From Gammaproteobacteria bacterium (GTDB lineage Bacteria; Pseudomonadota; Gammaproteobacteria; Natronospirales; REEB76): 9,545 bases of DNA. The first letter of the stretch is position 1, and each line of letters starts with the position of its first letter. The stretch is taken from positions 1-9,545 of the forward strand of contig JAGWNO010000077.1 of assembly GCA_028871235.1 (NCBI GenBank), read 5' to 3'. A model generated the notes under the pieces. It had not been told where the DNA came from, made no database searches, and saw nothing but the letters and a program-made list of their open reading frames with translations. Positions 1 through 7,515 of the stretch are shown here, piece by piece. A program made the position numbers and the translations under genes.

Positions 1-894
1 ATTGGTGACCGTGAAATGGGTTACCCCTTCCCACACATAGGTGGGTTTGTCCCAGGTGGTGGGCCGGGTGGTCTCCACGCAGCCGCCCTGGTCCACTGAA
101 ATGTCCGCCACCACGCTGCCCGGCTGCATGGCCTTGACCATCCCGGCCGAGACCACATGCGGGGCCTTTTCGCCCGTCACCAGCACCGCACCCACCACGA
201 TATCGGCGTATTTCACCGCTTCGGCGATGTCTGCCCCATGGGGATACAGGGCCGTCACGTTGGGGCCCAACTCGCGCATGCGCTCCATGCGGTCGCGGGA
301 GATATCGAATACCGTCACTTCGGCGCCCATGCCCGCAGCCACCGTCGCGGCTGCACCGCCGGCCACGCCCGCGCCCACGACCACCACCCGGCCGCGCTTG
401 GCCGCCGGCACGCCCCCCAACAGGATGCCCTTACCGCCCTGGGGCTGGTGCAGGAGATGGGTACACACCTGTATGGAGAGCCGCCCGGCGATGTCGCTCA
501 TGGGGGCCAGGAGCGGCGTGCGGCCATTCACTTCCACGGTCTCGAAGGCCACGGCCGTAAGGCCGATCTTCTTGAGTGCCTCGGTCAGTTTCGGCAGCGC
601 CGCCAGATGCAGATAGCAGAACAGCAGGTGGTCCCTGCGCAGCAGTTTCAGGTCCGCCTCGATGGGCTCCTTGACCTTCACGATCATCTCCGCCTTGCCG
701 TACACCTCGGCGGCGGTGGCCAGCACTTCCACGCCCACGGCACGGAAATGTTCATCGCCATAACCGCTCTTCACGCCGGCGTTCTTCTCGATGAACACCT
801 GATGGCCCTGGCGGACGAGCTCCGCGGCAGCGGCCGGGATCAGGCCGACGCGCCCTTCGAGCGGCTTCAGCTCGCGGGGAATACCGATGCGCAT
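1..894 (-). CDS. ald: Alanine dehydrogenase, partial (C-terminus off the window)
   Basis: NAD-dependent alanine dehydrogenase interconverts L-alanine with pyruvate and ammonia in the cytoplasm. I translated 298 codons on the minus strand without a stop; the family is about 370 residues, so roughly 70 C-terminal residues lie beyond the left edge. The N-terminus MRIGIPRELKPLEGRVGL is typical. Expected active-site residues are present: Arg15 and Lys75 (pyruvate binding), His96 (in CYLHLAAL), and Asp268 in the ADISVDQGG segment. The Rossmann NAD motif GAGVAG is at 174-179. The start ATG (892-894) has AAGGAG at 900-905, 5 nt away. The last visible residues, YVWEGVTHFTVTN, match the family just before its conserved MPGAVPRTS segment. 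The related pyridine nucleotide transhydrogenase alpha subunit is less likely, because the active-site pattern and spacing fit Ald. The gene is divergent from trxB. Confidence 0.95.
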   Translation of the reverse strand, partial: MRIGIPRELKPLEGRVGLIPAAAAELVRQGHQVFIEKNAGVKSGYGDEHFRAVGVEVLATAAEVYGKAEMIVKVKEPIEADLKLLRRDHLLFCYLHLAALPKLTEALKKIGLTAVAFETVEVNGRTPLLAPMSDIAGRLSIQVCTHLLHQPQGGKGILLGGVPAAKRGRVVVVGAGVAGGAAATVAAGMGAEVTVFDISRDRMERMRELGPNVTALYPHGADIAEAVKYADIVVGAVLVTGEKAPHVVSAGMVKAMQPGSVVADISVDQGGCVETTRPTTWDKPTYVWEGVTHFTVTN

Positions 895-1156
895 GATGGC
901 TCCTTTACCCTGTGAATGAGTTTTCGTAACATGGGCCGCGTGCTGACGCGACCGTGTGAAAAACGCGGCACCGCCCGCCTGGCGCACGACTCCCGCCAAA
1001 CCGGTGCAGGCTGCAGTATCTCCTTGAGATAGTGAAATTTTGGTGGCGTAAAAACGGCGCCCAGGACGGTTTTCTCCGTTTCCGTTACGTTCCGCCGAGA
1101 CCGCGTGCTTGAATTCCGGCGCGCCGGCACCACCTCGACGCCGAGGATAATTATAC
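895..1156. other. Divergent ald/trxB intergenic region
   Basis: These 262 bases separate the two divergent starts and must hold promoters for both. I see no pair of boxes close enough to consensus to name. The best fragment is TTGAGA at 1024-1029, with only a poor -10 candidate 17 nt later. A perfect 12-bp palindrome CCGGCGCGCCGG lies at 1116-1127, about 30 nt before trxB, and may be only a chance GC-rich sequence. The trxB ribosome site is GAGG at 1143-1146, 10 nt before its ATG, which is a loose spacing. No RNA gene or small ORF is convincing here. Confidence 0.5.
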
Positions 1157-2128
1157 ATGAGCGACCCCAAGCATTGCCGTCTGTTGATCCTGGGTTCCGG
1201 CCCCGCCGGCTACACCGCCGCGGTTTATGCCGCACGCGCCAACCTCAATCCGGTGCTCATCACCGGTGTCGAACAGGGCGGGCAGCTCATGACCACCACG
1301 GAAGTGGATAACTGGCCCGGCGACGTGGAGGGCCTCATGGGTCCGGCGCTCATGGAACGCATGCTCAAGCACGCGCAGCGCTTCAAGACCGAGGTGATCT
1401 TCGACCACATCCACGAAGCCGACCTGAAGACACGCCCGTTCCGGCTCAGCGGCGACCAGGGTCAGTACAGCTGCGATGCGCTCGTCATCGCCACCGGCGC
1501 CACCGCCAAATACCTGGGCCTGCCTTCGGAGGAGGCGTACAAGGGTCGCGGCGTATCCGCCTGCGCCACCTGCGACGGCTTCTTCTACAAAGGCCAGCAT
1601 GTGGCGGTGGTGGGCGGCGGCAATACCGCCGTGGAGGAAGCCCTGTATCTCGCCAACATCGCTTCGAAGGTCACGGTGGTGCATCGGCGTGATCAGTTCC
1701 GCGCCGAGAAGATCCTGGCCAACGAATTGATAGAAAAATCCAGGCACGGCAACGTCGAGATCCTCTGGGATCACACCCTGGATGAAGTGCTGGGCGATGC
1801 CTCCGGCGTCACCGGTATGCGGGTACGCAGCACCAGACACGCGGAGCAGGCGCGGGAGATCGACCCCAAGGGCATCTTCATCGCCATCGGCCATTCACCC
1901 AACACGCAGTTGTTCGCAGGCCAGCTGGAGATGCGCGACGGCTACATCACGGTACACAGCGGCCTCTCCGGCAACGCCACCGCCACCAGCATCCCGGGTG
2001 TGTTCGCCGCCGGGGATGTCATGGATCACGTGTACCGCCAGGCCATCACCTCCGCCGGTACCGGTTGCATGGCGGCACTGGATGCCGAGAAATACCTGGA
2101 CGCGCTGCCGCGGAAAAAACAGAATTGA
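1157..2128 (+). CDS. trxB: Thioredoxin-disulfide reductase
   Basis: This cytoplasmic FAD flavoenzyme passes electrons from NADPH to thioredoxin, supporting ribonucleotide reduction and repair of oxidised proteins. The 323-residue length is normal for the low-molecular-weight bacterial class. The FAD motif GSGPAG is at 13-18 and GGQLMTTTEV at 41-50. The redox-active pair is Cys136-Ala-Thr-Cys139 in SACATCDGFFY. The NADPH domain has GGGNTA at 153-158 and HRR at 176-178. The second FAD segment, GVFAAGDV, is at 281-288, followed by QAITSAGTGCMAAL. The ATG at 1157 gives the standard short N-terminus before the first beta strand. It is divergent from ald and followed after 132 nt by the FemAB-like gene; no terminator is evident in that gap, so co-transcription is possible. 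TrxB is often found upstream of aat-ate-infA in gammaproteobacteria. Confidence 0.98.
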   Translation: MSDPKHCRLLILGSGPAGYTAAVYAARANLNPVLITGVEQGGQLMTTTEVDNWPGDVEGLMGPALMERMLKHAQRFKTEVIFDHIHEADLKTRPFRLSGDQGQYSCDALVIATGATAKYLGLPSEEAYKGRGVSACATCDGFFYKGQHVAVVGGGNTAVEEALYLANIASKVTVVHRRDQFRAEKILANELIEKSRHGNVEILWDHTLDEVLGDASGVTGMRVRSTRHAEQAREIDPKGIFIAIGHSPNTQLFAGQLEMRDGYITVHSGLSGNATATSIPGVFAAGDVMDHVYRQAITSAGTGCMAALDAEKYLDALPRKKQN

Positions 2129-2260
2129 CGTCCACCGGCTGCATGACTCCTGCCGCCGCCGCGGGCTGATAAGCGGCATGGCGATGCGCACGCCGCCACC
2201 CTTCCCAGTCCTGAGTCCGCCCCCTGCCAGAAGATCTGGTGCGGGCCGGCGCACACGGTA

Positions 2261-3397
2261 ATGCAAATCAGCGTGCACGACTCCATGGATTCCATCGCCG
2301 CCGGTCACTGGAACCGGCTGGCGGGCGGTAATCCTTTCCTGCAACACCAGTTCCTGGCCGCTCTTGAGCACAACGGTTGCGCCGGTACCAGCAGCGGCTG
2401 GCGGCCCCAGCATCTCACCTGCGCGGATGCCGCCGGCAAACTCATCGGCGCCCTGCCCCTGTATCTCAAATCCCATTCCTACGGTGAATACGTCTTCGAT
2501 TGGGCCTGGGCCGGGGTTTACCAGCGCGCCGGACTCGCTTACTACCCGAAGCTGGTGTGTGCTGCACCGTTCTCGCCGGTCACCGGACCACGCCTGCTGG
2601 TGGACGCACAGGCATCCCGGGAAGCCGTGTCACAGGCATTGATACGCGCAGCGCTGTCGTTGGCTGAGGAGCACGCCGCTTCATCCATCCACTGTCTGTT
2701 CCCGGCGGAGCGCGAAGCCCGGGAGTGGACCGCACACGGCTTCATGCTGCGCAAAGACTGCCAGTTCCACTGGCATAACCACGCCTATCAACGCTTCGAG
2801 GATTTCCTCGCTGCGCTGTCCGCCGAAAAGCGCAAGAAGATCAAACGCGAGCGCCGCCGGGTCGCCGAAGCCGGCGTGCATCACCTGACGCTGTCGGGCC
2901 ATGATCTGGATGACGCGGCGCTGGATACGCTGCAGCGTTTTTACGCGTCCACCTACGGCAAGCGCGGCCGTCCGGCCTATCTGAACCGCGCCTTCTTCGC
3001 CGAGATCAGCCGCACACTGGCGGATGCCTTGGTGGTGATATTCGCGTTCAAGGGCGCACAGCCGCTGGCCGCCGCCGTCTGTTTCCGGGATGCGGATACC
3101 CTCTATGGCCGCCACTGGGGTTGTGAACAGGAGTTTCACAGCCTGCATTTCGAGACCTGCTACTACCAGGGCATCGAGTACTGCCTGCGGCAAGGGCTGA
3201 AACATTTCAACCCCGGCACCCAGGGGGAACACAAGCTCGCCCGCGGCTTCGAACCCACCGCCACCTGGTCGGCACACTGGATTGCGGAACCGGCCTTCCG
3301 GTCCGCCATCGGCGATTACCTGCGGCGGGAGATCGCCGCGGTGGACGCCTACATGGCGGATGCCGGCAGCCATCTGCCTTTCCGCGCAGACATCTGA
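2261..3397 (+). CDS. FemAB-like / GNAT-fold acyltransferase family protein (former DUF482)
   Basis: The 378-residue protein belongs to the FemAB-like family PF04339, often named 'GNAT family N-acetyltransferase' or 'peptidogalycan biosynthesis protein'. Its real substrate is not established, so I assign no reaction. Family landmarks are NPFLQHQFLAALE (24-36), FDWAWAGVY (79-87), YYPKL (94-98), FSPVTGPRLL (104-113), the basic helix KRKKIKRERRR (190-200), YGRHWG (282-287) and HFNPGTQGEHKLARGF (315-330). No signal peptide or membrane segment is visible, so it should be cytoplasmic. The start at 2261 gives the normal family N-terminus, but no good ribosome site precedes it. It may depend on transcription from trxB, 132 nt upstream. 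It converges with the S8 protease gene, whose terminator lies just beyond its 3' end. Family assignment is solid; the role is unknown. Confidence 0.87.
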   Translation: MQISVHDSMDSIAAGHWNRLAGGNPFLQHQFLAALEHNGCAGTSSGWRPQHLTCADAAGKLIGALPLYLKSHSYGEYVFDWAWAGVYQRAGLAYYPKLVCAAPFSPVTGPRLLVDAQASREAVSQALIRAALSLAEEHAASSIHCLFPAEREAREWTAHGFMLRKDCQFHWHNHAYQRFEDFLAALSAEKRKKIKRERRRVAEAGVHHLTLSGHDLDDAALDTLQRFYASTYGKRGRPAYLNRAFFAEISRTLADALVVIFAFKGAQPLAAAVCFRDADTLYGRHWGCEQEFHSLHFETCYYQGIEYCLRQGLKHFNPGTQGEHKLARGFEPTATWSAHWIAEPAFRSAIGDYLRREIAAVDAYMADAGSHLPFRADI

Positions 3398-3456
3398 ATT
3401 GCCTGCCGCGGTCGGGAGCCGGCGTGCTGCCCGGGGAAACCATGATCGGGGACCGG

Positions 3457-3494
3457 TAAAAAGAAACCGCCCGCGGGATCACCCCGCGGGCGGT
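3457..3494 (-). terminator. Rho-independent terminator of the S8 protease gene
   Basis: A perfect 12-bp stem, ACCGCCCGCGGG (3466-3477) paired with CCCGCGGGCGGT (3483-3494), encloses the 5-nt loop ATCAC. On the minus strand the stem is followed directly by a T-rich tail (TTTCTTTTTA, from 3466 down to 3457). It starts 15 nt after the protease stop codon. The T-tract exists only in the minus direction, so it serves the protease. The plus-strand gene ending at 3397 gets a hairpin here but no T-tract. Confidence 0.92.
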
Positions 3495-3508
3495 CAGGGG
3501 ACCGCGAA

Positions 3509-6484
3509 TCAATGAATCCTGACGGTCTGGGTCTGGCGTCTGGCCTCATTGTTCTGGAACAGCCACAGCATGCGGCCGCGCACGCCGTTGGTATCCAGCG
3601 TGGTGGAGCCGCCGGGCAACAGACCGAAACTCGCCAGGCTCGGCACGATCTCGTTGCCGAGCGCGATATCGCCCTGTTGCACATCAACGCTGTTGTCGAA
3701 GCTGGAAACCACCATGGTGTAGTTGAAATCATCCGGCACCAGTCCGCCGCTCGCGGCGCGGGTGAACGGAAGGATGGCCACCGCATCATTGTAATCGGCG
3801 CCGCTCACGATCCAGTCCAGGAAGCCGGCACCCGTGTGCAGATCGAACTGCGCGGTCACGATTGCGCCGGTGAGGCTGGCGATGCCGAATTGCGAACCGT
3901 CCGCCATATCCAGCTCCACGTCGTCCACGCCATCGTGGTCGGTGTCCAGGAATATCTGCACGACGCGCGCTGACAGCGTGTCCCATGGCCTGTCGGTCGC
4001 CAATCCGAACTCCACTACGCCGAGGCCGCCAAGCGCGCCGGTACGGAAGCCGAGTGCCCGGATGGAAGCCGGCGTGTCATCGGAGAGCTGGCCGTTAAGC
4101 CCCGCCAGCGTGAAGCCTTCGGCGAAGCCCGTGGAGGCCCCGCTGTTCCGGAACTTCAGGCCCTGCTGCCCTTGCGGGTTGAGTTTCATGTCGGAGGCGG
4201 GATCCACCACCGCAAGGTAACCCACGCGCAACTGGTCGGTGCCGTCGTCGAGCACGAACCAGCCATCCACTTCAGTCTGACTGAAGCTGTCATTGTCATA
4301 CGGCCCCACCGAAGCATCCATGGACAGCCGCAGCAGCATCTTATGGCTGCCATGCGGAGCTACGTGTATCTGGCTCGGACCGCTGATCACCACGCCCGGA
4401 AATACCTGGTTGGGCACCTGCGTGACATTGAACACGCGATGCTTATCGCTCAGGTTGCGCACTTCCACCTTCACGGTCTCGGTGTCGAAGTGCGCGGGGT
4501 TGATGCGGCCGAAGGAGACACCGCCCGGTGCCGCGTAACTCGTGAGGTTGGCGGCACGATCCGCGCGCACCACACCCGTGCCCTGGCGGGCCAGCGGATA
4601 CGGGGTGTTGCTGCCAAGGCCGCCGGAGTTCGCCGTCACCGTGGCATTCTGGATGATGGCCTTGATGTCGGTCGGCTGCAGGGCCGGGAAGATGGGCCGG
4701 AGCAGCGCGGCCACGCCGGCGATATGCGGCGTTGCCATGGATGTGCCGCTCAGGGTCAGGGCGCCATCGCCCGTGCCCGCCCCCGCCGAGACGATAGCCA
4801 CGCCGGGCGCGGTCACGTCCGGTTTGAACAGCGAACCGCCCTGGCCGGGGCCGCGCGAGGAGAAGCTGGCGATGGTGTCGCCGAAACGCGTGGGCGTGGT
4901 GATGTTCGCGGCGATGCTGCCAGCGACCGCGCTGCCGCCGTTCAGGGTGTTGACGATGAGTGTGCCGTCATCCAGCGTAATCATTTCCGCCGGAATGCTG
5001 ATGCCCGCCGAACTCCCGCCCATGGTGATGGGTGCGCCGGGCAGGTTATTGAACACCACGACACCGGTGGCGCCCGCGGCCTGCGCCTTGAGAATCTTGA
5101 CGCTGAAGTTGCAGGTGCCGCGCTGGATGAGGGCCAGATTGCCGCTCACCGCCGCCGCGTTGGCAAAGGTGCTGCAGCCATTCAGCGGCTGCGCCAGTAC
5201 CAAGCCGCCGCTTTTCTGCCCGGTGCTGGCCAGCGTGGGAGTGATGGCCGCTTCCACCGCCTCATATCTGCCGGCGATCTGCGCCGGGGCATCCACCTGC
5301 AGCGCCAGCACCGGCCCGCCGGCGACCGAAGCCGCGACGGAAATCGCATCCGGTGCCGCCGCCGGCGCGCCGGTGATATAGGGGATATTGCCGGCGTTGC
5401 CGGCCGCGGCCACCACGATCACGCCCAGTGCCGCGGCATTCTCGGCCGCGATCGCCGACGGATCGTCGGGTCCGGAGAAATCCGAGCCCAGGCTCATGTT
5501 GATCACATCCACGTGATCATCGATGCTGCCGTCCTGGTTGGGATCCAGCGCGCGCTCGATACCCAGCGCGGTAAGGTTGGTGGAACCACCGTGGTCGCCG
5601 AAGACCTTGTAGGCATACAGCAACGCGCCTTTGGCCACGCCCGGCCCCACCTTGCCCGGTACCCCTTCGCCCGCGGCGATGCCGGCCACATGAGTGCCGT
5701 GTCCCTGCTCGTCCAGCGGGTCCGGATCCGGTACGGGCACGCTGTGCGCCGGATCGCTGGCATTGTAATCGGCGCCGGCAAAATCATAGCCGCCCACCAC
5801 CTTGGCCGTGGGGAAGGTGCCGGATTCGATGACGTTGGGATCGTTGCCGGCGTAACTTGCCGGAGTGCCCGGACCGCCGAAATCGGCGTGGGTATAGTCG
5901 ATGCCCGTGTCGATGATGGCGACACGCACACCGGCGCCGTCACCGAACCTGGACCATACCGCCGGCACGCCAATCCAGGGCACGCTGCGCTCCAGGGTTG
6001 GCTTCTGCGGCAATACCTGGGTTACCGCCTGCACGCCGGGCAGCTGCTTGATCAGCGGGAGGTCGCGCAGCTTCACGCTTGCCACGATGCCATTGGCGCC
6101 CACACGCAGCACGCCGTCAATCCGCGCACCCATGCCCTCGAGTGTGCTGCGCAACGGCTCATGCTCGGCCCGCAGCCTGTCCGCGTAGGCGCGCTGCTCA
6201 CTCTTGCCGGGCTTGGCCCGGCCGGCGTCTAACTCATTGCGTACAAAACGCGACACCGACGGCTCGTTGAGGTGTATGAAGACTTCGACATTGCGGTTCA
6301 GGATGGCGGCGCGCTGGCTGCTGGCTTCCAGCGATTGCCCGAGGTGCTGGTAGGCTTGGGGCCGTGTCAGCGGCTGATCGGCGGCAGCGCCGCCGGCGAG
6401 TACGAGTAATGGTGTGGAGCCGAGGATGGCGCCGAGAAATAATGCAGCGCCGGTTCTGGACAGATTGCGCAGACAGACAGACAT
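3509..6484 (-). CDS. Secreted S8 (subtilisin-family) serine protease with PA domain
   Basis: This 991-residue secreted endopeptidase has several recognisable parts. Residues 1-35 look like a Sec signal peptide, with a hydrophobic stretch TGAALFLGAILGSTPLLVLA and a likely cut around AAA-DQ. Residues about 60-160 resemble an inhibitor I9 propeptide (VEVFIHLNEPSVSRFV ... GVQAVTQVLPQ). The catalytic domain carries Asp192 (VAIIDTGIDYTHADF), His262 (GHGTHVAGIAAG), oxyanion Asn363 (AAAGNAGN) and Ser582 (LSGTSMATPHIAGVAALL), so the active site is complete. A PA domain (about 430-530, around NGCSTF and GTCNFSVKILKAQAAGATGVVVFNN) is inserted between Asn and Ser, as in Vpr/C5a-peptidase-like S8 enzymes. 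DPNQDG at 314-319 looks calcium-binding. Residues about 655-765 look Fn3-like. The rest (770-991) is beta-rich with DTDHDGVDD at 847-855. No LPXTG or PEP-CTERM tail is seen. The start has AAGGAG (6491-6496) 6 nt away. The gene runs opposite to its neighbours, with its own terminator. Substrate unknown. Confidence 0.95.
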   Translation of the reverse strand: MSVCLRNLSRTGAALFLGAILGSTPLLVLAGGAAADQPLTRPQAYQHLGQSLEASSQRAAILNRNVEVFIHLNEPSVSRFVRNELDAGRAKPGKSEQRAYADRLRAEHEPLRSTLEGMGARIDGVLRVGANGIVASVKLRDLPLIKQLPGVQAVTQVLPQKPTLERSVPWIGVPAVWSRFGDGAGVRVAIIDTGIDYTHADFGGPGTPASYAGNDPNVIESGTFPTAKVVGGYDFAGADYNASDPAHSVPVPDPDPLDEQGHGTHVAGIAAGEGVPGKVGPGVAKGALLYAYKVFGDHGGSTNLTALGIERALDPNQDGSIDDHVDVINMSLGSDFSGPDDPSAIAAENAAALGVIVVAAAGNAGNIPYITGAPAAAPDAISVAASVAGGPVLALQVDAPAQIAGRYEAVEAAITPTLASTGQKSGGLVLAQPLNGCSTFANAAAVSGNLALIQRGTCNFSVKILKAQAAGATGVVVFNNLPGAPITMGGSSAGISIPAEMITLDDGTLIVNTLNGGSAVAGSIAANITTPTRFGDTIASFSSRGPGQGGSLFKPDVTAPGVAIVSAGAGTGDGALTLSGTSMATPHIAGVAALLRPIFPALQPTDIKAIIQNATVTANSGGLGSNTPYPLARQGTGVVRADRAANLTSYAAPGGVSFGRINPAHFDTETVKVEVRNLSDKHRVFNVTQVPNQVFPGVVISGPSQIHVAPHGSHKMLLRLSMDASVGPYDNDSFSQTEVDGWFVLDDGTDQLRVGYLAVVDPASDMKLNPQGQQGLKFRNSGASTGFAEGFTLAGLNGQLSDDTPASIRALGFRTGALGGLGVVEFGLATDRPWDTLSARVVQIFLDTDHDGVDDVELDMADGSQFGIASLTGAIVTAQFDLHTGAGFLDWIVSGADYNDAVAILPFTRAASGGLVPDDFNYTMVVSSFDNSVDVQQGDIALGNEIVPSLASFGLLPGGSTTLDTNGVRGRMLWLFQNNEARRQTQTVRIH

Positions 6485-6507
6485 GGCGAACTCCTTGTTC
6501 TGGTATC

Positions 6508-6527
6508 GCGCTCAGTCGCCTGAGCGC
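6508..6527. repeat. Perfect 8-bp inverted repeat in the protease leader
   Basis: GCGCTCAG (6508-6515) and CTGAGCGC (6520-6527) are perfect inverted repeats around the loop TCGC. On the minus strand the hairpin would sit in the 5' untranslated RNA, ending 11 nt before the AAGGAG ribosome site of the protease. It could be an RNA hairpin affecting translation or stability, or a repressor site. No T-tract follows, so it is not a standard terminator. Confidence 0.5.
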
Positions 6528-6663
6528 AGGGTTGCTGGTGATCTTCCCTATCGACCCCCCCAAAAAAATTCTTGACGACAGGCTAGGGCTGCGGCGGACA
6601 CCCTCGTTACCGGTGGTTTACCGTGTGTGCTGGTGCGTGCGCAAAGCCTGTGGCGCAGTATAT

Positions 6664-6692
6664 ATAATCCCGCTGAAATATTCGCTTGACAA
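6664..6692 (-). promoter_or_regulatory. Candidate sigma70-type promoter for the S8 protease
   Basis: On the minus strand TTGTCA (6692-6687, 5 of 6 to TTGACA) is separated by 17 nt from GATTAT (6669-6664, 4 of 6 to TATAAT). Transcription would begin near 6656, giving a leader of about 170 nt that includes the inverted repeat at 6508-6527. The same AT-rich block has TTGACA on the plus strand at 6686-6691, but its -10 partner at 17 nt (CACAAA) is poor, so a promoter for aat cannot be placed well. Confidence 0.35.
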
Positions 6693-6779
6693 TAATTGGA
6701 CTTCTGGACACAAACACATTTTGAATCATGGCAGTTAGCAGGGACAGTTGATTCAGTTCATGAGTAAAATAATTTAGCT

Positions 6780-7514
6780 GTGGGCGAAATGCCTGCCCAT
6801 GCTCTCCCCTGGCTCACACCCGGAAGCCCGCCGCACGCGTTTCCGGATGTGCGTGAAGCATTGACGGTTCCCAACGGCTTGCTGGCTGCGGGCGGCGATC
6901 TTGCTCCGGAACGGCTGCTCTACGCCTACCGGCACGGCATCTTCCCCTGGTACCACGACCGCCAGCCCATCCTGTGGTGGTCGCCGGACCCGCGGGCGGT
7001 GCTGTTCCCGCAAAACCTGCATATCAGCCGCTCACTGCGCAAACGCCTGCGGCAGCGACGCTTCCAGGCCGGTTTTGACAGTGCATTCGCGGCGGTGGTG
7101 GCCGCCTGCGCCGCACCGCGCAAGCCGCCGCCGGAGGACGGCAGCTGGATCACGCCCGCCATGCAGAGCGCCTACGCGGAGCTTTACCGGCTCGGTCACG
7201 CCCATTCCATCGAGATCCGCCTGGATGGCGAACTGGCGGGCGGGCTTTATGGCGTGGCCCTGGGCGGCGTATTCTTTGGTGAATCCATGTTCAGCCGCCG
7301 CCCCGACGCCTCCAAGATGGCCCTCGCCTGCCTGGCCAGGCAGCTTCAGGCGTGGGATTTCGGATTCATCGACTGCCAGGTGCAGTCCGCCCATCTCATG
7401 CGGCTCGGCAGCGCCGCCATCCCGCGGCATGAATTCCTGGCACGGCTGGAGCAATTCGCGCGGTTGCCCGGGCGCCCCGGCCCCTGGCAGCTCGACGTAT
7501 CACTGGAATTCTGA
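6780..7514 (+). CDS. aat: Leucyl/phenylalanyl-tRNA--protein transferase
   Basis: Aat moves Leu or Phe from its tRNA to the N-terminus of proteins that begin with Arg or Lys, creating a primary N-degron recognised by ClpS for ClpAP degradation. It is a cytoplasmic enzyme with a GNAT-like fold. Landmarks, counted from the GTG start, are PNGLLAAGGDL (31-41), GIFPWY (53-58), WWSPDPRAVL (66-75), GSWIT (121-125), GGLYGVALGGVFFGESMFS (154-172), FIDCQ (196-200) and HLMRLGSAAIPR (205-216). All are characteristic, and the length (241-244 residues) is normal. The longest ORF starts at GTG 6780. An ATG at 6789 (MPAHALPWLTPGS) gives an N-terminus closer to relatives. Neither start has a clear ribosome site, so the start is unsettled. 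The stop lies 1 nt before the bpt start. Confidence 0.96.
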   Translation: MGEMPAHALPWLTPGSPPHAFPDVREALTVPNGLLAAGGDLAPERLLYAYRHGIFPWYHDRQPILWWSPDPRAVLFPQNLHISRSLRKRLRQRRFQAGFDSAFAAVVAACAAPRKPPPEDGSWITPAMQSAYAELYRLGHAHSIEIRLDGELAGGLYGVALGGVFFGESMFSRRPDASKMALACLARQLQAWDFGFIDCQVQSAHLMRLGSAAIPRHEFLARLEQFARLPGRPGPWQLDVSLEF

Positions 7515-7515
7515 G

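Larger units (their letters stand above)
6485..6779. other. AT-rich divergent region between the S8 protease and aat
   Basis: This 295-base stretch holds no gene that I can support. It contains the protease leader with an inverted repeat near the start, a 7C-7A homopolymer junction (6555-6568), and an AT-rich block from about 6659 to 6780 that stands out from the GC-rich surroundings. Candidate promoter boxes occur in the AT-rich block. Two tiny ORFs on the plus strand before aat (MAVSRDS at 6728-6751 and MSKII at 6760-6777) have no ribosome sites and are probably chance. Confidence 0.6.

Noticed and set aside
157..915. A 252-codon plus-strand frame over the left end
   Set aside because: It is antisense to ald, whose active-site residues and NAD motif are intact on the minus strand. 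The plus-strand peptide is a His/Arg-rich shadow.
1116..1127. The 12-bp palindrome CCGGCGCGCCGG before trxB as an operator
   Set aside because: GC-only palindromes of this size are frequent in GC-rich DNA and no second copy or promoter is aligned with it.
1151..1894. A 247-codon minus-strand frame over trxB
   Set aside because: It is antisense to a clearly real trxB and shows no family features.
4172..6232. A 686-codon open frame on the plus strand opposite the S8 protease
   Set aside because: It is the antisense shadow of a GC-rich gene. The peptide is dominated by His, Arg, Gly and Ala with no recognisable domain, while the opposite strand encodes a complete S8 protease.
6901..7515. The upstream extension of the bpt reading frame within aat
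   Set aside because: The peptide is low-complexity and out of frame with aat. Bpt homologues begin at the MDDATRQQPLAFYLS position, at 7516.
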